DNA from: Clytia hemisphaerica
Lineage: Eukaryota > Cnidaria > Hydrozoa > Leptothecata > Clytiidae
Reading direction: 5' to 3'
Length of the DNA stretch: 64,000 bases
NCBI GenBank assembly: GCA_902728285.1
Contig: CACVBU010000795.1
Location: forward strand, 124,001-188,000
Below are positions 40,101 to 55,100 of this stretch, in pieces. Each line of letters opens with the position of its first letter. Position 1 is the stretch's first letter. Made by a program: the position numbers and the translations under genes. The notes below the pieces were generated by a model. It did not search any database, was not told where the DNA came from, and worked only from the letters and a program-made list of their open reading frames with translations.

Positions 40101-43100
40101 CCCTAAATTTTTCCCAAAAAAGGAGGGGGCTGGATGTACACTACTTTTTTGGGGGGACCTATGTACTTGGGGGGAGCTAAAATCTCTCAGCCTAATAGTT
40201 GGCTTCAATTACTCAAATTGAAGCTCATGAATCTGAAAAATTTTCGCCTGCGGCCTAATATTTTTATAGAAAGTGTGCAAAATATTTTATCTTAAACTTA
40301 GAACTGAACACAATTTACATTGGAAAACCCTTTTTTACTAGATCAATTTTTAGAAATTGTCTAGGGTCAAAAGTCCTGGGGGCTAACAAAAAATTCATAA
40401 ATCTTTGGGGGGACTTAAAACTCAGGGGGGACCTAATTTTTGCCTGGGACCTAAACCCAGGCTGACGCTATGCACTAACAAACACAGAAAATATTTGTCA
40501 AATGATTTTACATTTTTATCATTCATTGGACTTCAAACTATTAGATTAGGTACTGCTACTGTTGTTTTTTTCTTTGAACTGGTATGTTTGTCTTGCCCCA
40601 AAGTGCTGGGGAATACAAAGTTTAACATAATATTTATAAAATTTCAAGCTTACAGTGTGTGAAAATGACAAGTCTAAGCTCCAAATACCACCATTTGAAT
40701 CCTGGAAGAAAATGAAAAATAAGAATTTTAATAGAGCCAGGGGGGGGTCATGCAGTTACTATCCGACACTATCACAATTACTACCGTGGTGGTCTAAATT
40801 TTCAAAATTTGAAAAACAGTTACTACCCAAAGGTAGTAACTGTAGTTGAGGGTGGTACCAAATTCAAGTCTGAAGAAAAACAGTTACTATCCATAGGCAG
40901 TAACTGTAGTAGCGGGTGGTACCCTTTCTCAAATTTGATGAAATTGATTACTACACAAAGTACTTTTTTCACTCTAAATTGCCTGATTTTAGCCCATATA
41001 CCCTATTTTGGCGTTTTCAGATGTACAATTTCTACCCCCTGGAAATCCCCCACTGTTTATTAGGAGGCAACTGACTGTTTCTTTAGGGGAGTATCCATCT
41101 TCTGATATTTGTAAACACTTCTCTTTTTGGATTTTGAAATCAAATATTTTCAAAGCATTCGAAATGTTTCAACACTAAAATCGAATGCAGTTTTAGGCTC
41201 TATTCAAATCAAGCTTTAACTTTCAAAATGAAAGAAGATAACTAGGAAGTAAAGGTAAAAATCATTTTAAAAGAGGCTATTGGTATTTTCAAGTTTTGCC
41301 TGTAATCTGCTGGGCTAGGCGTGCCCCAAGCTCCAACCTTCCACAGGCAAAAATAAAAAAATATTAATTTTTTATCAATATACTTTCTTTAAATGATTTT
41401 GAAACTTTTTCGTAGTAATATTTTTTGTTCCCTGGAAGGTTTTCTCTCGAATGAGCCAAAAAATTTTGAATTTTGACAATTTTTCATTTTTCGATGACGT
41501 CATCATTTATGACGTCATTATGCCTTATATCTTGAGATATATGCATTTCCAGATATAGGTTGTGACCTTTTTCTTTACCATGCTCTTTCGAATGGAACAA
41601 AATTTTTTTTGAATTTGACGACTTTAATTTTTTGTTGCTATGGTAACCAATGTCATCATTTTCCATGGCAACAGGGGTGTTAGAATTTTGTAACCCAAAA
41701 TTTTCTTGGTCCTTGAGGGGTCAGGGCATCAGATCAAAAGTTAGTTTGCTTGTAACAAACCTGTGCACACGAGAATACATAAGCCCCTGCACTACTATTC
41801 TGCCAGACTCCCGATAGTAACTTTAAAATGGGGAAATTTTGGGGTGGTTATTCATTTTTTTGTCAAGAAAACAGTTACTACCTTAGGTAGTAACTGTTAA
41901 TAAGGGGTGGTACCGTTAAACTTTTTAAGGAAAACAGTTACTACCTAGAGGTAGTAACTGTAAAGGGTGGTGGTATGAGATTGTTAGCATCAAAAAGACA
42001 CTACTCATGATGTCTTGTAGTAACTGTATGACCCCCCCCCCCCCTGATAGAGCGCAATTTTTACCTTTCTAATGCAAAACAAGCTACATGCTGAATGGAC
42101 CTACCTGAAGATTGATGTAATAAGACAATTGAAAAATGAGAACAATAGTATGAAAATGCAGAATCATACGAGAACAACTCGAGAAATTCATGGAATCCGG
42201 CGATTCTCGGCTGTTCTAGCGATTTTTAGAAAGTTCCTGTACCAAAATCAGTTTCATTGAAAATTGAACCATGCTTAATCGTAGACATTCTTATAAATGA
42301 TGTTTTTGTTTGAAAAAAACAAAGACATGAAACGAAAAAATCCAATGAAAATCTGCAAAAACGAAAATTTCCGGCTTTTTTGGCCGGAAAAAACATTTTC
42401 TCAAAAATCGAACTCGGTCATGTTTTGAGCATTGCGAATACACATCATTCTGCAAAAAATCAGAGAAAAATAAGGATGAAAATTCGAGAAAATGTCAAAA
42501 AACCCGGTTTTTCCGGCATATTTCCGGCATTTTCGGCCGGAAAAAAATGTTTTTCGAAAATCAGGCCCCGTCACATTTTAGGTATTGTCATTTTGCATCA
42601 GTGTGCAAAATTTCATAAAAAAATATAAAGTACAGCTCGAGAAATTCAAGAAATACTGTCTTTCCGGCGAAAATAGGTTGTTCCGGCAATTTTTAAATAG
42701 TTCCGGCTTCAAAAATCAATTTTATTGAAAATTGAAACATGCTTGATGGTGGGCATTGCTATTAATAATGTTTTTGAATGAAAAAACAACCAGTTATAAG
42801 GAAAAAGTCCAATGAAAATCCAGAAAAACGGCGATTTCCGGCATATTTCCGGCATTTTCGGCCGGAAAAAATTTTTTCTCAAAAATCGGACTCAGCCATG
42901 TTTTGTGCATTGTTAATACGCATCTTTGAGCAAAAAATCAGAGAAAACTAATGATAAAATCTCGAGAAAGTGCCAAAAAACCAGTTTTTCCGGGATATTT
43001 CCGGCATTTTTGGGCGGAAAAATTTTTTTTCCGAAAATCGGGCTCCGTCACATTTTGGGCATCGCCATTTTGCATCATTGTGCAAAAAATCAGAAAAAAC

Positions 43101-46100
43101 TAATGAGCCAATCCCGAGAAAAGCTGGCAACAGACGAACGAACGGACGAACGAACGAACGAACGAACGGACATGGGTTAATTTAAAGGACCTCCACCGGG
43201 GTACCCGGAGGTAGGTCCAAAAAAATTAAAGGTTAAGAATAAAGACGGACCTGAGCAAACCAGTTGTTGGATTCTTCTTCATCAAGAGATTTGACCATTG
43301 ACAACAACTTGACATCAGCACCAACCTAAATGTAAATGTAAAGGAGTTCGTATTCATCACTTATAATCAGTTAACTCGGCGTTGTGGTAGTGGTAGAGCG
43401 TGATGAAACTCATCCCGTTCTTGGCTCTCGAGCACTATGGGTATTTCGAAAATTAACAGAATGCACTGCTTTGAATTACTATTATGGTATCTGCGTTTAG
43501 CATGCTAAAACAACTAGTGTCTGGTAGTATTTCTATTTTCAAAAGAAGATTTTCCATTTCGGAAGAAGTGGGAACCATTCTTATATTGGGAAGATGTAAA
43601 CATTCATCATAATTCTAGCATCAGCTCAAACTTACTTTTAACTCAGACATTGGTTCAATTTCAAATAATTTACTTTCGTCTAGCGAATCTGCATTGTCAA
43701 TACTTTCAAAATCCCAAACCTATAACATGAGACAAATTTGCATGACGGTAAGAAATCTTTTTCGTTAGCTAGAACATGAAGAACGACACTTTAATAGCCT
43801 TAAGATTAAATACAGTCAACTCTCTGTAATTCGAAATTCTATATATCGAATCTTTCTGTAATTCGAACTAAAAATATTGGTCCACACAGCTGGAGTGTGA
43901 AGTAAATTTCTCTCCATGTATTTCGAATCCTTTTCATATTCGATCACTGGAACGCAGCCAATACATTTATTTTCAACTTTCTGAGGTAAAATAAAAATCA
44001 AAACCCGGATAACCATGGACATAACAACATCCACTAACCTTGACATACCCATCAGCACCAATAGTAATCAACTCTCCTTCGTCCAAGAAGAACTGCTCAA
44101 TATTCCCTTGATGGCACGTCTTTTTCTTCTTTCGAGTCAACTCTGCTTTGATGAGACCACCATCCCATAACAACATATTCCCCCATTCCGAACCTGATAA
44201 CACTTTGCCATCAGGAAGTTCAACGAATCCTGAGGAAATTATAAAGTATAAAGTGTGAATTTTAAGGCTTGGGGACACGAGAAGTTTTTTTCGCGTTGGT
44301 GCAATGCAACACTAAAACACAAGAAAAAAAGTGCGCGTCGCATGGTTTCATTTTTTGTTTCATGGGACAAAAAGTGAGGGAAATACCTAAAAGATTTTGT
44401 TCCTGGGACAATGGAGCAAAATTGATTCGAAAAAGTCAGATTTTACTTTTATTGGTAGAAAGAAAAATGGGGCGGAGACACAAGAAAGCGTTTCAGTTTG
44501 GTGGGATGGAGCTTGTTGCTTTGCACCAACGCGAAAAAAACTTCTCGTGTTCCAAAGCCTTTATGATATTCTGTCTTTTTCATGTGACCTCAGATCCAAG
44601 TCGAAATTCCAGGAAAAACTATTTCTTGTTTTCACATTTTTATTTGATATAGAATAAATTACCTGAAATGTCGCTGAGTTCTGTAGTGCCAAATCTACCC
44701 AAATCGCCTTGTAATTTCAACCCAGTGAAAGTATTTGCCATGGTCCAAAACCTTTAAAACACAAGGGTTAAAAATACGTTTCTACAATTACTTTATTGGC
44801 GTACAAACTTTCGCGAGCAGTACCTTCGCGATTTTCGCGAATTTTAGCCCTTTTTAGCGAAAATAAATGTCTTTAAAAATTCTAGGAAGGGCCATTCGCG
44901 AAAGTTTATGCTCGCGAAAATTCTTGACAAACTGTAAAGCTTGTAAGGTTTAATGACACTTTTTAGCCTGTTAAAGCCTCGTGACTCAAAAGACAAAAGT
45001 TTTAATCGAATTCTTGAATTATCTGTCTCTATAAGCTATTTTTTTTGTGTGAATATTTTCATTTTTATGCCTTGATTTGCGAAGTTTATGCTCGCAAAAA
45101 AAAATTCGTCAAATTCGCGAATTTAAATGTAAATTTCGCGATTTTTTTCATCCCGCGAAAGTTTTTGCTCGCAATAGTTTGTACGCCTAAAGTATAAGAT
45201 GGATTTTCCGGGCATTTAGATTAGTCAAATTTATCTCAAATTTGGACTTCAGAAGCTAAACTTTCAAGAATTATCAATACGCCAACGATTCTACATAAAC
45301 TTTGTACAATGAACACATTAAAAACTTACTTGATGTGACCAGTTCCACTGGAGCATAAATGACCCTCATCTTCTGGTGAAAAAGCTACTTTGTAAACATC
45401 TTGTGAAAAGGCTTTTGAACGGAGAACAATTTGTTCCTAAAAAAGACAAGATTTTGCTTATAATATTTATAAAAAGCCAAAACGAGCTTGGTTTTTCTCT
45501 GAAATAAATTAAATGTTAAGAAATGTCAAGAAATGCTAATGGGCCATTCCAGAAAAAAAAAATTACCCCCTAATGGATGACATCAATTTTTGAAATAAAT
45601 TTTGGCATGGAATTCCAGGCAAACTTTAAAGAAAAAGTATCGGAATTCCATGAATTTTACTTAATTTTGCATTAAAGTATTGGAATTCCATGATTTTTTT
45701 AGGTTACAGTAACGGAATTTCACTGTTTTGATAGGTATTTTGTAAATTTGTTACGGAAATTCCGGACTTTCTTGAAAGCAATTTGCTACGGAAATTCCAT
45801 GTCGTCCATTGGGGGGTAACGAATAAAAACTGGAATGGCCCAATCAAGCACACAAAATTTAGACTATATGAAAAGTTGTTAGAATTCATATTATATACCA
45901 GAAAGGCAGAAGGTATATGTTTTTAAAACATATTTCATTTCTCAACAAACCTTATTCCAATCCCAGATGGTCATCATGAAATCAGGATAACTTCCCACAG
46001 AGGCTAGTTTGGCACCACTTGGTGAAAAGTCAAGGTTGGAGTAAGCAGCCTCTGTACCACCTCTCAAGATTCGATGAAGTTTCAAGGATGGATATTGATA

Positions 46101-49100
46101 AATAACGATATTCGGATTAACACCTTTCTCTGATACAGCAAAGTATTGACGGCTTGGATGAACCTGAAATGAAATAAGAGATGTCAAATTTTAATAAAAG
46201 GTGACAAGATGTCCACTTTCATGTATGAAATTCCATCATAACTAGAAAGGATAGAGAGTACTACAAATAGTTCATTGTTCATTGGCAAAAATATCTATGG
46301 CCCTCCCAGCGGTTTGCTAGAATGGCCTTTTTCACCAGCGTGAATGCGTGAATTGGAAAGCTTTGCGTGAACAAAAATTGCATGAATTGCGAAAAAACAT
46401 TGCGTGAATGCGTTAATTTGGGAAATTCTTTTGCGTGATTGCGTGAATTGAAGGTCCGCTAGGGGGGGGGGCTCATCTATACTATTTACACGGGCAAAAG
46501 TGATTATTCAATGTGCGACAAACTGCCGAAAAATAGTCATTTTCTTTTTACTGACATCTGTTTATCAAATGTTTCTCAACTTAATCAAGGACAAGGAAAA
46601 CTTACAGCAATAGCTCCAACACCACCCCCGCTTGTACTTCTCATGTTGATCTGTTCAGATGTTTTCAAATTCAAGATCTGGAAGGTGTTTCCAGCAGAGA
46701 AAATGATATGATCAGGCGACAACATGTGTAGATTCCATCGCTTGGTACATTCGTAACCAAATGAGTGACTGGTTAGTTAATGTGTAATAGTTAAAGAACA
46801 TACTTAATTACGAGCATTTCCTGTCAAGATGTCAGTTTTACAGATTCCACTCATTGCCAGCAACTTCCCCACAAATTTTAGAACAGATTTTAGGTGTTGA
46901 TTCTACATTAAAGAAACATTTTAAAAAGGTAATAGCTTCCCCCAGGTTAAAAAAAAAGCTTGAATACAGAAAATAACGCATTATACTGTTTTAGTAGCTT
47001 AGCACAACAAAAGGACAACAACAGACAAGCATAATTTTAATGAAAAAGATACAACAATGTGAGAAAATCTGGTGGAATATCAGGAGTAGTGGTAGCTTTT
47101 GACAAATGGTCATTTAATTCATAATCTTCAATTTGTGTTGAACTCTTCTTGCTCACAATTGATGTCTGACTGGACGATGCTTAAATATCAAATAAGAAAT
47201 GGTTAAGTACGTCCCAGTATCATGATGATAAATAAAGGTCTTTTGTGACCTGAACGTTCATCGAGAGCAATAAAGACACTCCTTTAAAACAGTGATTCAC
47301 TGTCATTGTTTTAAAGAAGAGCTTTTATTGCCCTATAAAATATCTTAAAAAAGACAAAGTATGTAAGGATAATAACCAGGGAGGTTACTAGGTTTGCAAG
47401 GTGACAGGTATGTCAGAGCCAAAGTTCGAAAATCAAGACACTGGATGTTTTTGCAATCTTTCAGAGAATATTTTTCCAATTTTTTAATTTTTTTTTCTCC
47501 AAAATTTTCAGATTTTATAACCCTTTGAAGGAGTTAATTTTTGACATTTCGTAATTTTGGGACCCTTTCAGAGACTTTCGAAGGTTTAAAAAAGGCACAT
47601 ACCTGACACCCACTTTGCCCAAGTACCCCCCCCCCCTAATAATAAACATGTTTTAAAGAACTACTAACCTTTTTGTTCAACTAATTGTTGTGGTTCATTA
47701 TTTTGGTCAATTGAATCTTCTGTTGGTCTTCTTGAATCAATAGGAGAACCTGTAGATTCTTGTTGTTCAGAACTTGTTTGCTCTTTGCTGTTCTCAGCTT
47801 GATCTCCAGCCTCTGATGCTAAATTCTCTCCAACAGACCCTTGATCACCATCAGCCGATCGATCGCCATTAGCTGTTTGATCACCATCAGCAACATTTTG
47901 AACAGAAGTATGATCAGTAGCATTTTCCTGGTTTGTATTTGAAACTGTTTCAGATTCGGTATCGTTGCTATTAGATTCATTCATTTCTTCATCCTGTTTT
48001 GGCACTTCTTCTACAGCAGAGTCTTCAAGTACAGGCTGTTCCTGGCTGCATTGTTCAGTTTCTGGTTTTGTGTCATCTTTATTTTCACCATCAGTATTAT
48101 CGTTACTTTGCCGTTCAGTTTCTTCTGGACTATCTTCAGTCGCTTGATTTTGACTCGAGCTGAGAGATGTTTCTTCTTGATTCACATTATCATCGACATT
48201 GCTTGTATTTTCTTCATTCGGTTGTTCAGGATTAATTATCTCCTTTGAAGACGCAACATCATTAGAGCCAGATTCTTGAGTCTGGTTCTCTGACAAATTT
48301 TTGTCATCAGTGTTTTCAGCTGGAGGTATTTCGTCTTTGCTATCAGACATAGTTTGTTCTGATAAAGCTAACTGTGACGGGGTAACCTTTGAATCCGAAA
48401 CTGGTGTTGTATTGATAGATGGAGAAGTATCCTCTGAAATGGTTTGAACTCCTTCACCTTCCTTTTCAAGATCAGAAGTTTTTTCTGTGTTTTTGATGTT
48501 GAAATTTATATCATTTAATTCATTTTCTTCAGAATTGTTTAAAGATTTCTCATCAGTTTGATGATGCTGGTTTTCCGAGTCTTGATGATTCAAAGATGAG
48601 CTCTCTTCCTTCTCTCTGTTTCCAAGAGATCTATTTTCCTCAAGAACAGGATGATCAGTTTCAGAATCTTTCGATAAACTTCTTTCAGTTTTTGGAACAT
48701 CAACACAATTTTCTTCTTTTATAGCAGAAGATATTTGGTTTTCACTTGCAGAGTGGTTTGAAAGAGAAACAGGTGATTGTGGTTTTACTGTTTCAACTGT
48801 TTCTTTAGAAAAGCTCCCTTCTTCTGCTGATTCCTCTTCCTTTTCAGAATCTTCCTTTTCAGAAGTTTTTAATAGTACTTGGTCTTTATCATCAGACCTT
48901 TCTTCAATAAATGTACTATTCAGTTCATCCTCGTTTGTCTTCGCTGAAGATGTCTCAAATGCAGGAACAGCTTCTTCCAACAAACTTTGATTTCCTTCAA
49001 CCTTGCTATCAAAATGGTTTGGGGAATTCGATTCAGTTTGGTCAGGTAATAGAATATTTTGATTTTCAGTATTCAAAGAAAACTGATCATTTTGTTCCTC

Positions 49101-52100
49101 TTTAAGGTCTTCTGTTGATGGCTTTGATTCCAAATGTTGAAACTGTTGGTCTGGGAATCCTTCTTCATCAAGATCTTTTGATTTGATTTGAGTTTTGCTA
49201 GTTGAGTCAGTATTCTAAAAAAATAAGAGCAAAAAAGAACATTAGCAAAGAAGTTTTAAAACTAATGAAGAATTATTGAAGGGTGAAGGCTCTCAGCATA
49301 CCAAGTATATGTTTTCATAGTTTCAGTCCTATTTTAGTTATAATACTCCTAAATAATACAGACCCATTTAGAAATTTCCTTTGGGTTAGGTGCCCCCATT
49401 CGTTGAATAATCTTTTAAATTGAAACTCTTTTAATAGAGTCGATTAGTAGCTCCATTGTTTAAGACTTTTTAGTGTAAACCTATCAATTTGCCTCTATTT
49501 TACTCAACTATATCCATGACTTGTAGTTAAAATTGATTTAAAATATTTTTTGAAAATATGGGATAAATACATTAGTTTGGGTATTGCAGGTCAAATGATC
49601 AAGATGAGGGATTTTCAGTCAGAATTCCATTTTTTTCAATAACATAAAATATGTATGCATATAAAAAGAGGAAAAACTGTCCAACAGGTTTCGGAAATGA
49701 AAAAACTAAAATTTGAAGGTTCAGAATTGAGTATAAGGTGAATACATGGTTAAATGGGCAAAAAAACTAACAATTCCTAAGACAAACCTTGGGTAAGATA
49801 GTCTTACAAAAGGACTAAGCGATAAGCATGTAATTTTATACTTATTAAGCCATGAAGGTAATAAAAATAGATGGATGGAGAGACAACTATTCTGACTTAT
49901 CAGAATTGATTTTACGTGTACTCGAGGGAATATTTAAGATAATAGAATCTGAATAAAAAGTCATTACATTTCTAACAAGCATATTGAAAGATAATATCCT
50001 TGCCTTGAAAAAATTAGAAAAACTTGCTATGAAACACAAGAACCCGAGATTTTAGGGGTCACTGCTCATAAAACCATTGATAGATTTTAAAATGTAACAC
50101 ATGTTTTGATAAGGATTGGAACCTTATATGAATCGTTTTTTCAGAATTTAAAAACCCCTGCTCTAGAGAACTTTTGCTAGCCAACATTTTGATTCCATAT
50201 TTCTATTTTTAAGACTTGTGTAGTCAAAAAAATGGGATTTTTGCTTGAAACATTATAATTTTGAGGGGTTTAAAAATGGAAGGCGCAGAAGCATCTTACA
50301 GTATTGTCGTGTTGCTCAAGGCTGATCATACCTGAGCTAATGACAACAAAATTTATATTTAAAAGTTTTTCCCGGATATCGGCCTGACTTACCGCTGGAA
50401 GGTAAGGAGACGGGTTGGTACCCTTTGTAGTTCCTGGGTCAAGGCTCAACGGAGTGGACACGAATTTAGTTCGTTATAAGTACTCAATATTAAAACACCA
50501 ACAATAAAATACAAATAAATATATACAAAAAGTTCATAAGATATCCGCGTCCGGATGCGCCGTTCACTGCAGATTATTACGACTTGGGTTTTATTTCACT
50601 CTGCGGAGATCCCCAACTCCGCAGTCTTTTCCTTCTCTGGGTTTAACTCAGCAATGCCAATAAATCTAATACATAATTTCTCTTCCTGGGCCGTACCGCT
50701 CGGTGGCCAATAAATCATTTTGACACCGTCGACCGGCTCCTTCGGAGTCCGGTGGGCGAGTGTTCTTTTTTGTAAAACGAAAATGTTCTTTTGAAATCAA
50801 AGTCTTTAATAATTTACACACATTCATATTTTTGTAGCTTCTTTCTAGATTCTAGATTATTCTTTAGTTTCTTCACCATGACAGTATACCTGATAATTTT
50901 TTTCCCTGGAGGACTTCCAGAAGACTATCACTGCAAAAAGATTTTAGGTTTGTGTCTATTGCCATTGTAAAAATTTTTCCAGTCAAAAATGGGATTTTTG
51001 CTTAAATATTGCAAATTAGCAGGGATTTCAATTCCAAAATGATGGATATGCCCCAATCCGGAAGCCCAAATGATTTTGATTTTCCTGCAGTATTTCCAGA
51101 ATACTATCACTGCAAAAAAAACTTTGTTCCATGTCAATTGCTACTTTAGAGATATTATAATATAAAATTGTTTAGGAGGTAAACAAACGCGTTTTTACCT
51201 GTGAAAGGTTAGGGAAAGTGGGTTTTCAGCTTCTAACTTTTTATAGCAATCTTTTTTCAGCAAAAAATTTTCAGAGTGGTATAATGTCATGAAAAGAAAA
51301 AACATACTAAAATTTGAGGGGATTTTGATCGACAGAGCTTAAGAAAAGCACAAAAAACCAACTTTCCCTAAAGACACGCAGGCAAAAACGAGTTTGTTTA
51401 CCTCTTAGAGACCAAACGGTGGAGAGTATCAAAATAATACATGTGCATCTGTTTTGCTAATTACGAGAAAATTGTATGGTTGTGATGCTGGAGTTTTTAA
51501 TTATTCAACATGACATTGCAAAAAATTTGATGGGAAAACGATATTTTGAGCCCCTACAAACCCCCCATAAGATGATGTTATTATTTTGAAATAAAAAAAA
51601 GTTATTCAAGAGACTGACATCCATCATAAATATGTCAATAATTGTAATTCATTGTAACAAAGAAATAGAAAAAGACCACTTGGTAGTTTAAACTCCTATA
51701 TCCAGATTACGGGATTTTACTTTCATTTTCAGTGGTTTCACTTTTAATTTCAAGCTAACATCTTAGCAACAAGGTGGTAGCCCATAGTTACAGGGGGTTT
51801 GTGGGAAAAAGAAAAAAAAAGTTTTCCAAATCCCCTATTTCAATTGAACCAATTGTTTCACTTTTTCGCACCAATTCTTCAAAATGAAAATATTTAAGAT
51901 TCAAAAAGTTCTTCCTTTATTCAATGATTTTACAGCACTTACTTTGTTGACAATCTAACTTTGCATCAAATTTCAGTAAATTGAAGATGAGGAAGCAATC
52001 AGTAAAAGAGACCACTTTCGTTTTGTTGCAGATTTCGATTTAAACTTCTCTCACAAAGATTACTTGTCAATGTGTTGTGTGTCAACTTGTTAGTATTGTA

Positions 52101-55100
52101 TTTTGTATGTTGTTGTAAAGGGAAAGATAAAAGAGGTAAGGCTGAGATCACAAATTACTTTGTGTGTTCGCGTCATTTTCAGGTCCGACCATGAGTTGGA
52201 CTATATTCAACCTGTCAGAAATTTGAAAACCTACATGCGATTAACTGTAATGCCATCGGTTTCTTTCTTTCTTTCTCTCTTTTTCTCTCCTCTACGTTAT
52301 GTTATTCACTGTTTTTACATTATGAGAAAATTTTCAAATGGAGGAGAGCTACTCATACGCGCATTTTCGGCTGCCGTACATTTTTTCATAACTCAGATGG
52401 TCGCATAAAAATTCGACGTTTTTCCGACTTTCTGACTTGAAAGTGTCAGAAATTTAACTAAAATTATAAAGTAGGTTCGAGGACGCGAACACAAGTTATT
52501 TGTGATCTCGGCCCAAGACTAGCCTAGTTTCTAATAAGGAGTTTAAGCTTAGACTGCTTGCAAAGTGAATGAACCTGTATGAACCTTTGCCTGGGTCATT
52601 CCATCATGCCTTGTGAGAGGAGGAATTCTTGATATGCGTAAGTCACTGATGACGTCACATTTTTTTAACGGAAGCTTCCAAAAAGGCAGTTTTTACCTTC
52701 CGTGTTTCTATTTTTAGTAATAGAGAGAGAGGTCAAATCCCGGCTTTTTTAGGGTGTTTCTGCTACCTTACCTACCTTGAGTTACCTTGAGCTTGTTTCG
52801 TAATATCTTTACGCATCCATCCTGTGAGGACCGATGTAAATTTTCATATTGATGATGCTGTTTGTTTCAGCTCGTCTCATCATAGTGTAGCCAGTCACGA
52901 GTGGCTCGTCGGGAACTGTAAAAAGATATTTATCCAGCTCAGTTTTGAATTTCAATTTCTTGCACCCAGTGAGATCCCTCAGACGTTTTGGCAGCGAGTT
53001 GAAAAGCCTTGGTCCTTGGACTTTAAAACTTGAGTATATGACTTTTTGCCAGGGCCCCCTTTTCACTAGTGGTATGTGACATTTTCTTCCTTGTCTGGGA
53101 TTGGCATAGAACGTGATTGTCCCAGGATTTGGGACAAGCGTTCTCAATAATACACCAAGTGTATATGATAATATATCTTTCACGCCTTCTCTGCAGTGAA
53201 AACAGTTTTAATGTTTGTAGTCTTTCCCAATAGTTTTGGTTGTGTAGGTTTTTAATCCTCCTTGTGAATGATTTTTGGAGATCTTCGATCTGCTGGATCA
53301 GATTAACTATATTGGGTGACCATAGTTGAGAACAGTTGTCGATGTGTGGTATGACTAAAGACTTCCAAAGAGTGAGCATGACATCATGTTCTCTTGAGCG
53401 AAGGTTCTCAGAATCCAACCAATGAGTATCTGTACTTTTTCTACAATGGTTAGAATATGTTGGTTGAATTTCGCATCGTCTGACATTGTAACACCAAGAT
53501 CCCTTGTTGAAGATTTGGTTTGGATTATCTTTCCTTCACCTGTGAAATAACTGGTGGCTGGTCCGTTTCCATAATGGAGATGCTCGAACTTCTTTCCATT
53601 TAACATCATTTTGTTTATGGTCGACCATTGATAAACATTGTTAAGGTCGTTTTGTAGGTGAAACTGGTCAATGATGTTTTGGATTCCTTTATTTACTCGT
53701 GTGTCATCAGCAAAACTTGCAAGTTCTGCTTTGGTTGTCCCTTCATCAATGTCTGATATCATGATGATAAAGAATAATGGCCCAAGAACCAATCCTTGAG
53801 GTACTCCTGATTGAATTTTTGCCTGGTACGACTTGTGACCGTCTACAAATACTACTTGGTTTCTGTCTTGAAGAAATGACTTAATCCATTAAGTAGTTTG
53901 TTTTGTTATTCAATAGATTTCAGTTTTGATAGCAGTATCCTGTGGTCGACTTTATCAAATGCTTTTGAAAAATTGAGATATACAACATCTACATCCAATC
54001 CTTCTTCTAGTTTTGATAGGATACTGTCATAGTGGCTGAGTAATTGACTAAGGCATGATCGCCCTTCCCGGAAACCATGCTGTGTTGGGTTGAACAAGTC
54101 ATTGTTGTTGATAAATTCGACTATCTTCTTTCGAACTATTTTTTCAAACACCTGGGAGATGGACGTAAGTGATACTGGCCTGTATTAGATGGCTCTCCTT
54201 TTTTTGATTTTTTGATATATTTTTTTTTTTTTTTTTTTTTTGTGAATCTCTCCTGAATAATGGTTGAGTTTCTTTCTCCAATTTTAGCAGTTCTCGGCAT
54301 TTTTCAGCAAATCGCAGGAAATCCATCAGGACCGGAGCAAGTTGGTGACAATTGTTGCTTCAATGAAATCTTTTTCGCAAAGTCTTGTTTTACACGGTGG
54401 ACATATTGTTTGGTAGTGACGTCATTTTCCGATGTACACTGTGTTATTGGTCTTGAAGAATACGGCAGCATCATATCAAAGAATTATTTTTGTCCGCAGT
54501 GGTCCAACTTTGATTTTGATTTCTATGCTTTTTTGATATGCATAAAAAAATTTAGGATGGTTTTTTATGAGTCTGTTGCCTTTCCTTTCCTGGCTTTTCT
54601 TCTCTATTCGTAGGAAGCTTTAGTTAGTTTCAATTCTATTAATTTTGTTTGGATTTTGCATTTTTCATTGGGGTTGGAAAAATTTTCTAAAAATGTTTTT
54701 TCTTTTTCTGAATAAAATCTTTGCTCGCGTGGTATCTTCTGAAATTTTTAGTGTTTGGTTTCGTTTTGGTACATTTTCCTTATTATGTCTATGATCCCAT
54801 CGTGATTGTTGACAATTGGTCAGCTGCGGTTGATCATGAAGGTCTGTCCACAATTTATCCTTCATTTTTTCCTTGATTGATACCCAGTTTATTGTTTTTG
54901 AATGAAAATTGTACTCATCAAATACATTACGCACAACAAAGGGATCCTCCTTTTGGAAACTTGAGTGTAAATCAAAGTGAATTTTAACATTGATCATTGA
55001 GTGATGGGATATGTAATCTGGTGATGGGGCTGATTCATAGCTGTGTATTAGTAGAGGGTTATTTGTGAGCATTAAATCCAGTGTATTTCCTGCTTTGTGT

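Noticed and set aside
43375..43440. tRNA-like GTGGTAGTGGTAGAGCG block
   Set aside because: Only an A-box-like word is present; the B box and all stems are missing.
46842..46902. A 61-nt exon-like block between CFAP44 exons 3 and 4
   Set aside because: It has AG/GT borders and fits the phase by chance, but 47053-47179 gives the conserved IPPDFLTLF leading into HSFGYEC and has better sites, so the 61-nt block is not needed.
50270..50461. Possible extra CFAP44 exon or LTR retroelement frame
   Set aside because: Exons 1 and 2 already join in phase and no paired LTR or PBS could be shown.
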